Source of the DNA: Anaerolineaceae bacterium
GTDB taxonomy: Bacteria > Chloroflexota > Anaerolineae > Anaerolineales > Anaerolineaceae
DNA: 64,000 nt
Reading direction: 5' to 3'
Assembly: GCA_012839565.1 (NCBI GenBank)
Contig: DUMZ01000008.1
Location: forward strand, 62,001-126,000
Shown here one piece after another: positions 10,030 through 19,549 of this stretch; position 1 is the stretch's first letter, and each line of letters begins with the position of its first letter. The translations under genes were made by a program, and so were the position numbers. The notes beneath the pieces are model-generated. The model did not search any database. It saw only the letters and a list, made by a program, of their open reading frames with translations, and was not told the origin of the DNA.

Positions 10030-10947
10030 ATGAAGAAACATACTACTATTATCCTTGTGCTTGTTGCTCTCATGTTGGCAGTGACCGCATGTGGCACTAA
10101 GAGCACCCCCACTACTTCCGCCCCCAAGGCAACCGAAGCCCCCAAAGTTGCAGAACCAACAACGGTTAAACCCGTTGAAATTATCGTCGTTTCCCGCGAG
10201 GAAGGCTCTGGTACCCGTGGCGCTTTTGTTGAACTGACCGGCGTTGAAGCTAAAAACGACGCTGGCGACAAAGTTGACAACACCTACATTGAAGCCATCA
10301 TCCAAAACAGCACCAATGGTGTGATGATGACCGTTGCGAATGAAGCCAATGCGATTGGTTACATCTCCCTCGGTTCGCTCAATGACACCGTCAAAGCAGT
10401 GCAGATTGACGGCGTTGAAGCTACTGCTGAAAATGTGAAGAACGGTAGCTACAAGATTGCCCGTCCTTTCAATATTGCTTATAAAGCTGGTCTTGATGAA
10501 GCTTCACAAGATTTGCTTGACTTCATCCTGAGTGAAGAAGGTCAAAAAATCGTCGAAGAACGCGGTTACATCTCCAGCGAAGCTGGTGCTCCTTTCGCGG
10601 GTGGCAAGGCTGAAGGTACCGTTGTTGTGGCTGGTTCAACTTCTGTTACCCCCGTTATGGAAAAACTGGTTGAAGCCTACAATGCTATCAATCCAAACGT
10701 CAAGGTCGAAATTCAGGCCACTGGTTCATCCGCTGGTATGCAAAGCACCATGGAAGGTGTCAGCCAACTCGGTATGGCTTCACGTGAGTTGAAAGACGAA
10801 GAAAAAGCTGAACTTGAATACAAAGTGATTGCTATCGACGGTATCGCAGTGATTGTTCACAAAACCAACCCTGTCAAGTCCATCACTATGGAACAGGTCA
10901 GACAAATTTTCGTTGGCGAACTAACGGACTGGAACCTTGTCAAATAG
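10030..10947 (+). CDS. pstS: Phosphate ABC transporter substrate-binding lipoprotein, circularly permuted
   Basis: This is the extracytoplasmic phosphate-binding lipoprotein of the Pst importer. Residues 1-21 form a lipoprotein signal with Cys21 (VTACG), followed by a Thr/Pro/Ala linker. The order of the halves is unusual. Residues about 50-185 match what is normally the C-terminal half (SREEGSGTRGAF, AIGYISLGSLND, FILSEEGQKIVEERGYI). Residues about 196-305 match the normal N-terminal half (GTVVVAGSTSVTPVMEKL, GMASRELKDEE, IDGIAVIVHKTNP), ending GELTDWNLVK. All ligand-binding loops seem present, so this is a permutation rather than a truncation. SD AGGAG lies just upstream. pstC follows almost immediately. 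Confidence 0.9.
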   Translation: MKKHTTIILVLVALMLAVTACGTKSTPTTSAPKATEAPKVAEPTTVKPVEIIVVSREEGSGTRGAFVELTGVEAKNDAGDKVDNTYIEAIIQNSTNGVMMTVANEANAIGYISLGSLNDTVKAVQIDGVEATAENVKNGSYKIARPFNIAYKAGLDEASQDLLDFILSEEGQKIVEERGYISSEAGAPFAGGKAEGTVVVAGSTSVTPVMEKLVEAYNAINPNVKVEIQATGSSAGMQSTMEGVSQLGMASRELKDEEKAELEYKVIAIDGIAVIVHKTNPVKSITMEQVRQIFVGELTDWNLVK

Positions 10948-10960
10948 TAAAGCTAAAATT

Positions 10961-11827
10961 ATGAGCCGACCGGAAACACGCGAAAAATTAATGAAAGTCA
11001 TTTTCCTGTTGGCAGCGCTAAGTTCAATCTTAGCGCTATTTCTTATTATGTACTTTATCTTCGGTGCCGGTATTCCTTTTGTTAAGGAATACGGCCTGAA
11101 GGAATTTTTGTTTGGGCAAGTGTGGAGTCCGGTGAATAAGCCTCAACAATATGGCATTTGGCCTATGATTGTTGGGTCTGTTATCATCACGATTGGAGCT
11201 GCTCTGGTAGGTACACCGATTGGCATACTATGCGCGGTGTACCTATCGTTTTATGCCAAAGGAAAGCTTAAATACTTTTTCCAATCAGCGGTAAGTTTGA
11301 TGGCCAGCGTGCCTTCTATCATCTATGGCTTCTTCGCGTTGCAGCTGATGGTACCCATCAGCAGGGCACTGTTTGGCGGAACGGGTATGAACATCATTAC
11401 CGCGTCAGTGCTGCTGGGTATTATGATTCTGCCGACAATTGTCAGCATTTCCGAGTCCAGTCTCAACGCTGTGCCCAATCGCTATTATCAGGGAAGTGTG
11501 GCTTTAGGAGCTACCAAAGAAATCAGCATTTTCAAGACGATGATACCCGCTGCGAAATCGGGTATATTGAGTTCGGTCATTTTGGGTATTGGGCGCGCGA
11601 TTGGCGAGACGATGGCGGTTTATATGGTTGCTGGTAACCAGCCGCGCTTGCCAAAAAGTCTGACCAGTGGCGTGCGCACGCTTACTACCAACATCGTACT
11701 TGAGATGGCATATGCGGGTGTGGAACACCGTCAGGCACTTATTGCCACCGCGATGGTGCTCTTCATCTTCATCCTGGTAATCAATTTCCTCTTTTTCCTG
11801 GTAAAACGAAGGGACCGCCATGAGTAA
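10961..11827 (+). CDS. pstC: Phosphate ABC transporter permease PstC
   Basis: PstC is one of the two membrane channel subunits of the phosphate importer. The 288-residue product from ATG 10961 has a long first periplasmic stretch and then the MetI-like permease core, with the ASVPSIIYGFFAL and GATKEISIFKTMIPAAKSGI loops that contact the ATPase. A TTG at 10937 is an alternative start that would overlap pstS by 11 bp; I prefer the ATG because it gives MSRPETREKLMK. It overlaps pstA by 8 bp, which implies translational coupling. Confidence 0.93.
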   Translation: MSRPETREKLMKVIFLLAALSSILALFLIMYFIFGAGIPFVKEYGLKEFLFGQVWSPVNKPQQYGIWPMIVGSVIITIGAALVGTPIGILCAVYLSFYAKGKLKYFFQSAVSLMASVPSIIYGFFALQLMVPISRALFGGTGMNIITASVLLGIMILPTIVSISESSLNAVPNRYYQGSVALGATKEISIFKTMIPAAKSGILSSVILGIGRAIGETMAVYMVAGNQPRLPKSLTSGVRTLTTNIVLEMAYAGVEHRQALIATAMVLFIFILVINFLFFLVKRRDRHE

Positions 11828-12629
11828 AGTTTTGCGTTTTTTGGTTAAATTTGCCGCAATACTCACGGTAGCTATCTTCCTGATTGTTGTGGGATATATC
11901 GCTATCCGTGGCATTCCCGGTCTTTCATGGAAAATGTTTGCCTGGAAATACACCAGCGAAAATCTTTCGCTGATGCCTGCTATGATTACAACAATCATGT
12001 TGATTATCCTGGTTTTGATAATCGCAATTCCATTTGGCGTGTTAACCGGTATTTATCTCACCGAGTATGCCAAGCAACAAAGCAAAGTGGTTATTGCCAT
12101 TCGACTGGCAACGGAGACCCTGGCGGGAATTCCCAGTATTGTATACGGTTTGTTCGGTATGCTTTTCTTTGTATTCCGCTTGCAGTGGTCTTATTCTTTG
12201 ATTGCTGGCGCGTTTACAGCAGCCATTATGGTTTTGCCCTTGATTATCCGTACAACGGAAGAAGCTCTGCTTGCCGTTGACCCCTTGCTTAAGCAAGCCA
12301 GTCTGGGACTGGGCGCTACCAAACTGCAAACAATCGTTAGGGTTTGTTTGCCAGTGGCCATGCCGGGTATTTTGGCAGGTGTCATCCTTTCCATTGGACG
12401 TATCGTTGGCGAAACCGCAGCCTTCATCTTTACTTTAGGTACCATGGCGCAATTACCCACTCGCCTGACAGAATCCGGTAGAACACTTGCCTTGCATATG
12501 TATGTGCTTTCTTCTGAAGCATTCCACGTTCGCGAAGCCTTTGCGACAGCGTTGGTTTTGCTCGTAATTGTTCTCATCATCAACAGGCTTTCAACAAGAC
12601 TTAGTAAACTGGTAAATAAAACAAAATGA
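11820..12629 (+). CDS. pstA: Phosphate ABC transporter permease PstA
   Basis: PstA is the second channel subunit of the phosphate importer. The 269-residue product has an N-terminal membrane span, then a MetI-type permease domain containing [14 protein letters not shown] and the EAA-like loop [20 protein letters not shown]. It starts at ATG 11820 inside the end of pstC and its stop overlaps the pstB start by 4 bp. Confidence 0.94.
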   Translation: MSKVLRFLVKFAAILTVAIFLIVVGYIAIRGIPGLSWKMFAWKYTSENLSLMPAMITTIMLIILVLIIAIPFGVLTGIYLTEYAKQQSKVVIAIRLATETLAGIPSIVYGLFGMLFFVFRLQWSYSLIAGAFTAAIMVLPLIIRTTEEALLAVDPLLKQASLGLGATKLQTIVRVCLPVAMPGILAGVILSIGRIVGETAAFIFTLGTMAQLPTRLTESGRTLALHMYVLSSEAFHVREAFATALVLLVIVLIINRLSTRLSKLVNKTK

Positions 12630-13384
12630 CAGATATAAAAATTAAGATTGAAAACATGGATCTCTTTTATGGCGACTTCCAGGCCATAAAAAACGCTAAC
12701 CTTGATATCCCTGCCAACGAGATTATGGCATTCATCGGTCCCAGCGGCTGTGGTAAATCCACATTGATAAAATCGCTCAACCGAATGAACGACCTAATCG
12801 AAAACTGCAAGATTACAGGAAAAATTCTCATTGACGGCGAAGATATTTATGCGCCTGGTGTGGATGTGAATGCCTTGCGTAAAAGAGTTGGTATGGTTTT
12901 CCAAACACCTAACCCCTTTCCGATTAGTATCTATGATAATATTGCATATGGTCCGCGCGTACATGGCTTGCGCAATCGAGCCAGACTGGACGAAATTGTT
13001 GAAGACAGTTTACGCAAAGCCGCTGTTTGGGATGAACTGAAAGACGAACTCAGAAAAAACGCACTACAAATTTCTGGTGGTCAGCAACAGCGTCTTTGTA
13101 TCGCGCGCGCATTGGCAGTAGAACCTGAAATCCTGCTGATGGACGAACCGACTTCAGCGCTTGACCCAATCTCAACAGGTAAAATTGAAGATTTGGTAAT
13201 TGAGCTCAAAGAAAAGTATACTATTGTTATAGTAACCCATAATATGCAACAAGCTGCGAGAATTTCGGATAAAACAGCGTTTTTCTTAACAGGTGAAATT
13301 ATCGAAACCGGTGAAACTGGACAGATATTCTCATATCCGAAAGATGAACGCACTGAAAATTACATTACAGGTCGTTTTGGATAG
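12626..13384 (+). CDS. pstB: Phosphate ABC transporter ATP-binding protein PstB
   Basis: PstB is the ATPase that powers phosphate uptake through PstCA. The 252-residue product has Walker [10 protein letters not shown], the PstB-typical [20 protein letters not shown], signature [16 protein letters not shown], Walker [14 protein letters not shown] and the switch histidine in [12 protein letters not shown] overlap with pstA. Length and motifs are standard. Confidence 0.97.
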   Translation: MTDIKIKIENMDLFYGDFQAIKNANLDIPANEIMAFIGPSGCGKSTLIKSLNRMNDLIENCKITGKILIDGEDIYAPGVDVNALRKRVGMVFQTPNPFPISIYDNIAYGPRVHGLRNRARLDEIVEDSLRKAAVWDELKDELRKNALQISGGQQQRLCIARALAVEPEILLMDEPTSALDPISTGKIEDLVIELKEKYTIVIVTHNMQQAARISDKTAFFLTGEIIETGETGQIFSYPKDERTENYITGRFG

Positions 13385-13391
13385 GTGGTAA

Positions 13392-14051
13392 ATGATGAGA
13401 GCAAAATATTTTAAAGAACTTGAAGAGCTGAAAACAGAAGTCATTCTGTACGGCTCGTATATTGAAGGAATGTGTCGTACTTTGCAAAAAGCTTTTGTTG
13501 AAGGCGACTATGAAGAAGCCAAATTGATGGTGGACGAAGAGTCGACCATTCGCTCAAAAGAGCGTCGCATTGAGAATGATTGTTTGCGAATTATGAGCAC
13601 CCAGCAACCTGTTGCCAAGGATTTACGCTTTATTTCTTCGGTGCTAAAAATCGCGAATAACTTACAACGCATTGGCGGACATGTTATTGAAATTGTGGAG
13701 CTTTTAGATTTCGTTGGTCCTATTAATAACTTGTTTGCTGTTAATCAACTTATCGATATGAATAGCAGGGTTATGGTGATGCTTAAGAAGGCTTTGGATT
13801 CCTTCGTTGAAAATGACCTTGAACTGGCAGAGGAAGTAATTGCCAGCGATAACGAAGTTGACGCACTTTTTGATAAAACCATGGACGAAATTGCAGACCG
13901 CATCAGAACCGATACTGACAGCTACAAATATCTTATTGACGCGATGCAAATTACCAAATATCTTGAGCGTATTGGCGATAATACAGAGCGCATTGCGCGC
14001 TGGGTTATCTTTGCTATCAAAGGCGACCCAGAACAGCAAGAGCAACATTAG
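13392..14051 (+). CDS. phoU: Phosphate signalling regulator PhoU
   Basis: PhoU is a cytoplasmic helical-bundle protein that links the Pst transporter to the PhoR kinase and represses the Pho response when phosphate is ample. The 219-residue product has two similar PhoU repeats, with the signatures KDLRFISSVLKIANNLQRIGGH in the first half (about residues 76-97) and YLERIGDNTERIARW in the second. It starts 7 bp after pstB and is followed by the response regulator. Confidence 0.93.
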   Translation: MMRAKYFKELEELKTEVILYGSYIEGMCRTLQKAFVEGDYEEAKLMVDEESTIRSKERRIENDCLRIMSTQQPVAKDLRFISSVLKIANNLQRIGGHVIEIVELLDFVGPINNLFAVNQLIDMNSRVMVMLKKALDSFVENDLELAEEVIASDNEVDALFDKTMDEIADRIRTDTDSYKYLIDAMQITKYLERIGDNTERIARWVIFAIKGDPEQQEQH

Positions 14052-14060
14052 GAGTAGCTC

Positions 14061-14732
14061 ATGATTTACTGTATTGAAGATGACCAATCCATCCGGGAAT
14101 TGCTTGCCTATGCCCTTCAAAAAGAAGGCTACGAAACAAGACTTTTTGAGGACGGATCCACATTGCTCGAGGTCATCAGCGAAAAAACGCCCGAACTCAT
14201 CATTTTGGATATTATGTTGCCCGGCGAGAGTGGTTTGGCACTTTTGAAAAAGCTCAAAGCCGATCCTGATACCAAGGAAATTCCGGTTATTTTGCTAACC
14301 GCCTTGGGCGGGGAATATGATAAAGTCATCGGGCTTGATTTAGGCGCGGATGACTATATCTCGAAACCATTTAGCGTGATGGAACTTTTAGCACGTATTC
14401 GTGCGGTGAAACGTCGCAGCAACAGCACAATTATCCAGCATCTTGAGTACAACGGCATTGAAATTAACTATCTCAATCGTACAGCGCGCGTGGATGGGGA
14501 AGAATTAGACCTGACCTTTAAAGAGTTTGAACTCTTGTTCCAGTTGTTTTCTCATCCTGGCATGGCCTATTCGCGCGAAAAACTGCTGGAAAGCGTTTGG
14601 GGCTATGACTTTGAAGGTGGCACACGCACTGTGGATGTGCATGTTGCTTCACTGCGCAAGAAACTGGGCTCAAAGGGCTCATTGATTAAAACGGTACGGA
14701 ATATAGGCTATAAGGCAGGCGCTGAGGCATGA
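14061..14732 (+). CDS. phoB: PhoB-like response regulator
   Basis: This is an OmpR/PhoB-family transcription factor. The 223-residue product has a receiver domain with the acidic pocket (Glu6-Asp7-Asp8), phospho-acceptor Asp50 (LIILDIMLPGESG), the conserved Thr in ILLTAL and Lys in ISKPFSVMELLARI. A C-terminal winged helix follows (FKEFELLFQLFSHPG, GGTRTVDVHVASLRKKLG). Position after phoU and before a PhoR-type kinase supports a role in phosphate response, probably through the repeats at 9921-9959. SD GGAG lies upstream. Confidence 0.9.
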   Translation: MIYCIEDDQSIRELLAYALQKEGYETRLFEDGSTLLEVISEKTPELIILDIMLPGESGLALLKKLKADPDTKEIPVILLTALGGEYDKVIGLDLGADDYISKPFSVMELLARIRAVKRRSNSTIIQHLEYNGIEINYLNRTARVDGEELDLTFKEFELLFQLFSHPGMAYSREKLLESVWGYDFEGGTRTVDVHVASLRKKLGSKGSLIKTVRNIGYKAGAEA

Positions 14733-16459
14733 AGCGCCGCATGAATCTGATTAACACGCTGGTTATCGTGCTTGCGGTACTTGCCGTGTCAGTTGCGGTT
14801 ACCTTTATTTATAATCGTATGTGGCTCGGCAACCAACTAACCTGGATGCGCGAGACCATACGTTTTTACAGTAGCGTAGTTGATGCAGATACTGAAAACC
14901 AAATTGAGATCCTTAAAAAGTTAAACAGCAAATATAGAAGTGTACGGGTAACCTTAATCGACCCAAACGGCGATGTTATTTATGACAGCGATATCAATGT
15001 CAACGAATTCCGCCTTGAGAACCATGCTGAACGAAAAGAATTCAGGGAGGCTTTGCTGGGTAAACTCGGTGAAGACATCCGACGCTCTGAAAGTGTTGGC
15101 GAAGATAGCTTTTACTTTGCCATGCGTGTTGAAGGGGGCAATGTGGTGCGTCTTTCGCAACAGTGGAAGAACATGGCTGGCTTGTTAGGGAAAGCCATGC
15201 CAACAACCGCGGTTGTTGCGGTGCTGGCGATTATCATAAGTGCTTTTTTCACCCATCATACGTCAAAGCGGATATTGGAACCTATTGATTATTACGCTGA
15301 AAACCTTGAGCAAATTATGCTTGCCGAAACAGAGGACATCCCGGTTTATGATGAACTTTTGCCTTTTGTGCGCGAACTCCGTGTACAAAAGAAAACTATT
15401 GACGCGCACCTGGAAGAACTCAAATATCAAAGCGAAACCATCAACCGCTTAATCCGCGACGCGCGCGAAGGCATGGTGTTGATGGATTCCGATCTCACTA
15501 TCCTTAGCATTAATACCAGCGCGGTGCGCTTGTTGGAAGGTGATGTGGGTTCAGAATATCGTGGCAAAGACTTTTTGTACTTATGCCGTTTGCCGGAAAT
15601 TTACCATAAACTTGAACAAAGCTCAGACAGTGAGCATGAAACCTTCACGGTAGAAATGAGCAGTACGCTTTTGCGTATTTATATCAACCGTGTCCTAAGA
15701 CAAGATGAATTATATGGGGTCATGATGATCATAGCTGATGACTCAGAGAATTTGCGACTCGAAAAACAACGCAAAGAATTTACTGCCAACGTTAGCCATG
15801 AATTGCGCAGTCCGCTGACGGCAATTAATGGTTACGCTGAACTTTTGAAAAACGGCATGGTGGATGCCGACGATGTGAAACGCATTGGGGGCACGATTTC
15901 TGATGAGGGACGGCGTTTGTCGGCTATCATCGATGACATCATTAAACTTTCACAGTTTGACGAAAGCAAGGTGCAACACGTTAGCACTGAAATTGACCTG
16001 GATGCCTATTTACAACAGATATTGGCAGTGTATAAAGAACCTATAAGCCAACGCGCACTCAAATTGAGCATCACCCTGGAAGGTGAAAAGACTTTGTTCT
16101 TCCCTGAAGCGATGCTGCATGATGTGTTGGATAATTTGATTTCTAACGCCATAAAGTATAATCGTGATGGGGGTAGTATTGACGTTTGGGTTAGCAATCA
16201 AGCCAATGAACTCCGTCTGCGTGTAGCTGATACTGGCATTGGTATCCCGGAAGAGCACATTGGGCGCGTTTTTGAGCGTTTCTATATGGTAGACAAAGCC
16301 AGGTCAAGAGCGATTTCTGGTTCAGGATTAGGTCTGGCGATTGTAAAGCATGTCGTGGAATTTTTAGGTGGCAAGGTCTTTTTGGAAAGCGAAGTGAACC
16401 AAGGTACGACGATTGAAGTTTTCTTGCCAAAAACAGACCTGAATTCAGATGAGGGATAA
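14729..16459 (+). CDS. phoR: PhoR-like sensor histidine kinase
   Basis: This is a membrane sensor kinase of 576 residues. TM1 is at about 8-28, an extracytoplasmic sensor region follows, and TM2 is at about 152-172. Next come a HAMP-like linker, a PAS-like domain (about 240-340), the dimerisation/phospho-acceptor motif NVSHELRSPLTAI with His357, and an ATPase domain with NLISNAIKYN, DTGIGIPEEH, FERFYMVDK and GSGLGLAIVKHVVE. The acceptor motif has RSP in place of the common KTP. It overlaps the regulator gene by 4 bp and ends the pho operon before a strong terminator. Confidence 0.9.
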   Translation: MKRRMNLINTLVIVLAVLAVSVAVTFIYNRMWLGNQLTWMRETIRFYSSVVDADTENQIEILKKLNSKYRSVRVTLIDPNGDVIYDSDINVNEFRLENHAERKEFREALLGKLGEDIRRSESVGEDSFYFAMRVEGGNVVRLSQQWKNMAGLLGKAMPTTAVVAVLAIIISAFFTHHTSKRILEPIDYYAENLEQIMLAETEDIPVYDELLPFVRELRVQKKTIDAHLEELKYQSETINRLIRDAREGMVLMDSDLTILSINTSAVRLLEGDVGSEYRGKDFLYLCRLPEIYHKLEQSSDSEHETFTVEMSSTLLRIYINRVLRQDELYGVMMIIADDSENLRLEKQRKEFTANVSHELRSPLTAINGYAELLKNGMVDADDVKRIGGTISDEGRRLSAIIDDIIKLSQFDESKVQHVSTEIDLDAYLQQILAVYKEPISQRALKLSITLEGEKTLFFPEAMLHDVLDNLISNAIKYNRDGGSIDVWVSNQANELRLRVADTGIGIPEEHIGRVFERFYMVDKARSRAISGSGLGLAIVKHVVEFLGGKVFLESEVNQGTTIEVFLPKTDLNSDEG

Positions 16460-16481
16460 TGACCATTATTTTATTCTCCCG

Positions 16482-16515
16482 ATTTCAAGCCCACATTTTG
16501 TGGGCTTGAAATTTT
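16482..16515 (+). terminator. Rho-independent terminator of the pst-pho operon
   Basis: A perfect 13-bp inverted repeat, TTTCAAGCCCACA / TGTGGGCTTGAAA, with a 3-nt loop, is followed by TTTT. Confidence 0.85.
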
Positions 16516-16595
16516 CACACCATTATTAATGGAAGATAAAAGGAATTTTAAAAAATCGTTTAGCTGATTAGCGTTTTAATAACGAAGGAGAGAAA

Positions 16596-17576
16596 ATGTC
16601 AAAAAGGAACAAAATTATTGCTTTGCTGCTGATGGCAATCCTGTTGGCTGCCTGTGCAGGTGGGGCAAAGAAAAGAGAAACTGAAAAAGAAGCTATCTTT
16701 GAAGTACTTTCATCAAAGTTTATTGAAATGTTGTCTAAAAATGATTCAACCAAAGATAATGATGACGAACCAGACAACACACATGAAGAGCCAACTGTTA
16801 GAGATGGGGATGATTACGCGATTAATGAAGATGTCAATGTCCAGGAAAGCGTTATTTATGATGATGGTGGCATAAAAGTAACCGTTTTGTCGTTGGATTT
16901 CCGCGGTTGGATGGGTCCAGAACTCAGATTTCTGATCGAAAATAATTCAGAAAAAGCAATTATGTTACAAGCAAGCGACCTTGTGATCAACGGTTACATG
17001 ATAAACCCGATTATGTCTGCCGAAGTGGAAGCGGGGGAAAAGGTTAATGACGAACTGACTGTTTTGAACAGCGATCTTGAAAGCGCTGGAATTGAAACAA
17101 TCCAATATTTTTCGTTCAAACTGCGTGTCATTGACAGTGCAGACTGGGCAAAAACATTTAACACGGATACGATACGTATAGAGACCGACGCGAACCCTGC
17201 TTTCATTCAAAAAGTTGATGACAGTGGCACCGTTTTGGTTGAACAAAAAGGGGTGCGCATCATTATGAAAGAACTGCTTACTGAACAAGAGTTTTGGGGT
17301 GCAGAGCTTCTGCTGTTCATTGAAAACAATTCAGGGCAGGACATTTCTGTTACTGTAAAGGATGTAACTGCAAATGGATTGGCGGTTAATCCCCTTTTCT
17401 ATGCGGATGTTTTGTCAGGCACGAAAGCCTTTGCTGGTCTCGGCTTTTTGGAGAATGATTTAAAAGAAAACGACATTCGCGATATTAGAGAAATTGAACT
17501 CTACTTCAATGTTATTGACAAGAACAACTTTAGAGCTGTTTTTAAAACTGATAAAATCACAATTACATTTGACTAG
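16596..17576 (+). CDS. Lipoprotein with two tandem ENN-motif domains (paralogue A)
   Basis: The 326-residue product begins with a lipoprotein signal (LLAACAGG, Cys at about 20), followed by a charged Asp/Glu/Asn-rich linker, so it is probably exported and membrane-anchored. Two similar beta-rich domains follow, each built around an ENNS motif: ELRFLIENNSEKAIMLQ in the first half and ELLLFIENNSGQDISVT in the second. Each is followed by a DLVINGYM- or DVTANGLA-type turn and ends near a TDxI strand. A homologue lies immediately downstream. The fold resembles small Ig-like domains of the DUF4352 kind, but I do not recognise the family. Function unknown. Confidence 0.7.
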   Translation: MSKRNKIIALLLMAILLAACAGGAKKRETEKEAIFEVLSSKFIEMLSKNDSTKDNDDEPDNTHEEPTVRDGDDYAINEDVNVQESVIYDDGGIKVTVLSLDFRGWMGPELRFLIENNSEKAIMLQASDLVINGYMINPIMSAEVEAGEKVNDELTVLNSDLESAGIETIQYFSFKLRVIDSADWAKTFNTDTIRIETDANPAFIQKVDDSGTVLVEQKGVRIIMKELLTEQEFWGAELLLFIENNSGQDISVTVKDVTANGLAVNPLFYADVLSGTKAFAGLGFLENDLKENDIRDIREIELYFNVIDKNNFRAVFKTDKITITFD

Positions 17577-17912
17577 ATGGAAATAATAACTTGCAAAGTT
17601 TACATGGTCTGCTAAGCACGTAAACTTTCTCAGTAAGGAACTAAATATCAGTGCGTGGCATTTTCACCACGCACTTTATAATTCCTTAGCCAGTATCTTG
17701 TAGCGTCAGTTTACTTTGCGTTTCTTGCACTTTTGACGATTACACTTTTGTGAGTGTTTTGTCTGTGAACCGGTTTTATGAAAATTACCTTCTAAAACTT
17801 TAGATATCAGTCCGAAATAAAACCCTTGCTTGAAAAACAGACGTCAGAATGGAAATTTACTGTATAATCTGATAAACATTTATTTTTATCTATGATGCTG
17901 AAGGGCTAAGGA
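17577..17912. other. 336-bp gap between the two lipoprotein genes
   Basis: No gene is seen. It holds a 9-bp-arm inverted repeat (AAAGTTTAC / GTAAACTTT, 17595-17628) of unknown role, a terminator at 17650-17677, and a -10-like TATAAT at 17863-17868 about 45 bp upstream of the next gene, without a clear -35. Confidence 0.6.
17650..17677 (+). terminator. Terminator after lipoprotein A
   Basis: Stem AGTGCGTGG / CCACGCACT with an 8-nt loop, then TTATAATT. It separates the two paralogous lipoprotein genes into independent transcription units. Confidence 0.7.
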
Positions 17913-18905
17913 ATGAAAAGAACAAAAATCAATTTCATATCATTTTTAATGGTGCTTGTTTTATTTGCCTGCTCACCACAAACTGCCGTGCCAGTAGGGG
18001 ATCCGATTGCTGAAACGCTTGCCGCTATGGATTTGGAAGCCACCCATATCGCGCTCGAGTTACTCAAGACGCCACAGGCAGAACAGGCCGACCTTCAAAC
18101 AGCCGAAACAAATGAGAACGAAAGCTCACTCGACTTAGACATACCTGATTGCCCGGTTACAGTTGCTGAAAACCTGGTTTATGACACAGAGCAAATCAAA
18201 ATTACTGTAAAGTCTCTTGGCTGTGAATCCTTTTCGGACCCGCAACTTCTTTTCTGGGTTGAAAACAACACCCAAACCGCACTCAGTCTGCGGGCATTGG
18301 ATTTGCAAATCAACGGCTTTATGATGACAGGTGTTTTTGATGCCAGCGTTCCAGCGCAATCCCAAAGTATGGTTGCTTTAAGGCTCGCTTATGACGCGCT
18401 TGAAGCTGCGGGCGTGGAAACCATCCAATACTTTGAGTTCAATTTAGGCATTGACGAAAGCCAAAACTGGAGCCAATCTATTACCACCGAACGGATACGG
18501 GTTAATACCAATGCTGACCCTGCCAGCCCGCTTGCGATTGACAGAGAATATACCTTGCTGGCGGAACGCGAAGGAATACGCATATATCTTTATCGCCATG
18601 AAAACCCCACCCAAGATACTGACGTGCGCTTTTATATCATCGTCGAGAACAACACCGATATTGATATTGCACTGACCGCGCTTGATTTGAAAATAAACGA
18701 TTATGAATATGAATTCTCGAACGAAACACACGTGCTGGCTGGCTTGAAGTCCGTTGAAGAATTAAGCCTGCCGGAAAATCAACTAGCCATAAATGATATT
18801 GAGCGGGTTGACAGGCTGGTTTTTCGTCTTCAAGTGATGCGTAAAGACACCAGAACGCTCATTTTCAATACAGAGCTCATTGAACTGGTGTTCGAACAAC
18901 CCTAA
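17913..18905 (+). CDS. Lipoprotein with two tandem ENN-motif domains (paralogue B)
   Basis: The 330-residue product has a lipoprotein signal (LFACSPQ, Cys at about 20) and an Ala/Glu/Thr-rich linker. Two domains match those of the upstream gene: QLLFWVENNTQTALSL ... DLQINGFM ... ETIQYFEFNL, then RFYIIVENNTDIDIALT ... DLKINDYE. The phrase ETIQYF is shared with paralogue A at the same domain position, so the pair arose by gene duplication after the internal domain duplication. A zinc-ribbon membrane protein follows by 27 bp. Role unknown; exported and membrane-anchored by inference. Confidence 0.7.
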   Translation: MKRTKINFISFLMVLVLFACSPQTAVPVGDPIAETLAAMDLEATHIALELLKTPQAEQADLQTAETNENESSLDLDIPDCPVTVAENLVYDTEQIKITVKSLGCESFSDPQLLFWVENNTQTALSLRALDLQINGFMMTGVFDASVPAQSQSMVALRLAYDALEAAGVETIQYFEFNLGIDESQNWSQSITTERIRVNTNADPASPLAIDREYTLLAEREGIRIYLYRHENPTQDTDVRFYIIVENNTDIDIALTALDLKINDYEYEFSNETHVLAGLKSVEELSLPENQLAINDIERVDRLVFRLQVMRKDTRTLIFNTELIELVFEQP

Positions 18906-18932
18906 TTTTAAATTTGCCAAAAGGAGAGTCTT

Positions 18933-19196
18933 ATGAATGTTTGTCCAAACTGCGCATTTATCATCTGGAATAAAACTGAAAATTGCCCGAAGTGTGGCTT
19001 GTCTTTTTCTGCTGCGCCAGCGATTGATTTGGAGAATGAACAGGTTTATCGCGCTGTGGTGGCGTCATCCGCGATTAAAAACACGATGGAGATGGAAAAA
19101 GTCCGTCGGTGGGTGATTGCGATAGGAATCAGCTCACTGGTGAGTGGTTTGGCCGTGTTGATTATTGTTTTGTTAGCAGTGATTAGCTTATGGTAG
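18933..19196 (+). CDS. Small zinc-ribbon membrane protein
   Basis: The 87-residue product has an N-terminal zinc ribbon (CPNCAFIIWNKTENCPKCG: two CxxC pairs, residues 4-22), a short helical linker and one C-terminal transmembrane segment (about 62-86). A clear SD (AAGGAGAG) precedes ATG 18933. It probably shares a transcript with lipoprotein B. Proteins of this layout are common and usually uncharacterised. Confidence 0.7.
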   Translation: MNVCPNCAFIIWNKTENCPKCGLSFSAAPAIDLENEQVYRAVVASSAIKNTMEMEKVRRWVIAIGISSLVSGLAVLIIVLLAVISLW

Positions 19197-19529
19197 CTTC
19201 TCAAATATTTACAGCTCGCTGAAGTTGAACGTATACTATCCAAAAATGAAGGCTTGGAAACTTGTGCCGGCAAGGAGGCCTTGGCGAACGAGACAGTAAA
19301 TTTGAGTTTGCATTGCGTGCAAGCCAAGTGCTGACAGGCGGGCTTAGTATTCGTTTATTGTCATCAACATTTTGGGCTATTTTTGGCTAATTATTTTGCG
19401 GAAAAGACTCGCTTAATTTCACGCTCTACCTTATAATAGGCAAGCTTGGTGAAAAACCAGGCAAAAAGTCAAAACAAAATCAGAAATCACCCTTGCGCTG
19501 TATGACGAGGTGTGATATAAATGATAAGT

Positions 19530-19545
19530 TGCCCCTTTCGGGGCA
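19530..19545 (+). terminator. Hairpin followed by T-rich tract in the rplC leader
   Basis: Stem TGCCCC / GGGGCA with a 4-nt loop, followed by TGTTTT. It may be a terminator for upstream transcription or an attenuator within the rplC leader, since TATAAT at 19432 lies upstream of it. Confidence 0.5.
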
Positions 19546-19549
19546 TGTT

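Noticed and set aside
10030-10947. PstS as a frameshifted or truncated pseudogene
   Set aside because: Both halves are complete, in one frame, with a proper signal peptide, and the stop is followed closely by pstC. Permutation explains the odd order better.
17595-17628. AAAGTTTAC/GTAAACTTT inverted repeat as a terminator
   Set aside because: It has a 16-nt loop, is A/T-rich and has no following T tract. It is kept only as a note, since the stronger terminator lies just downstream.
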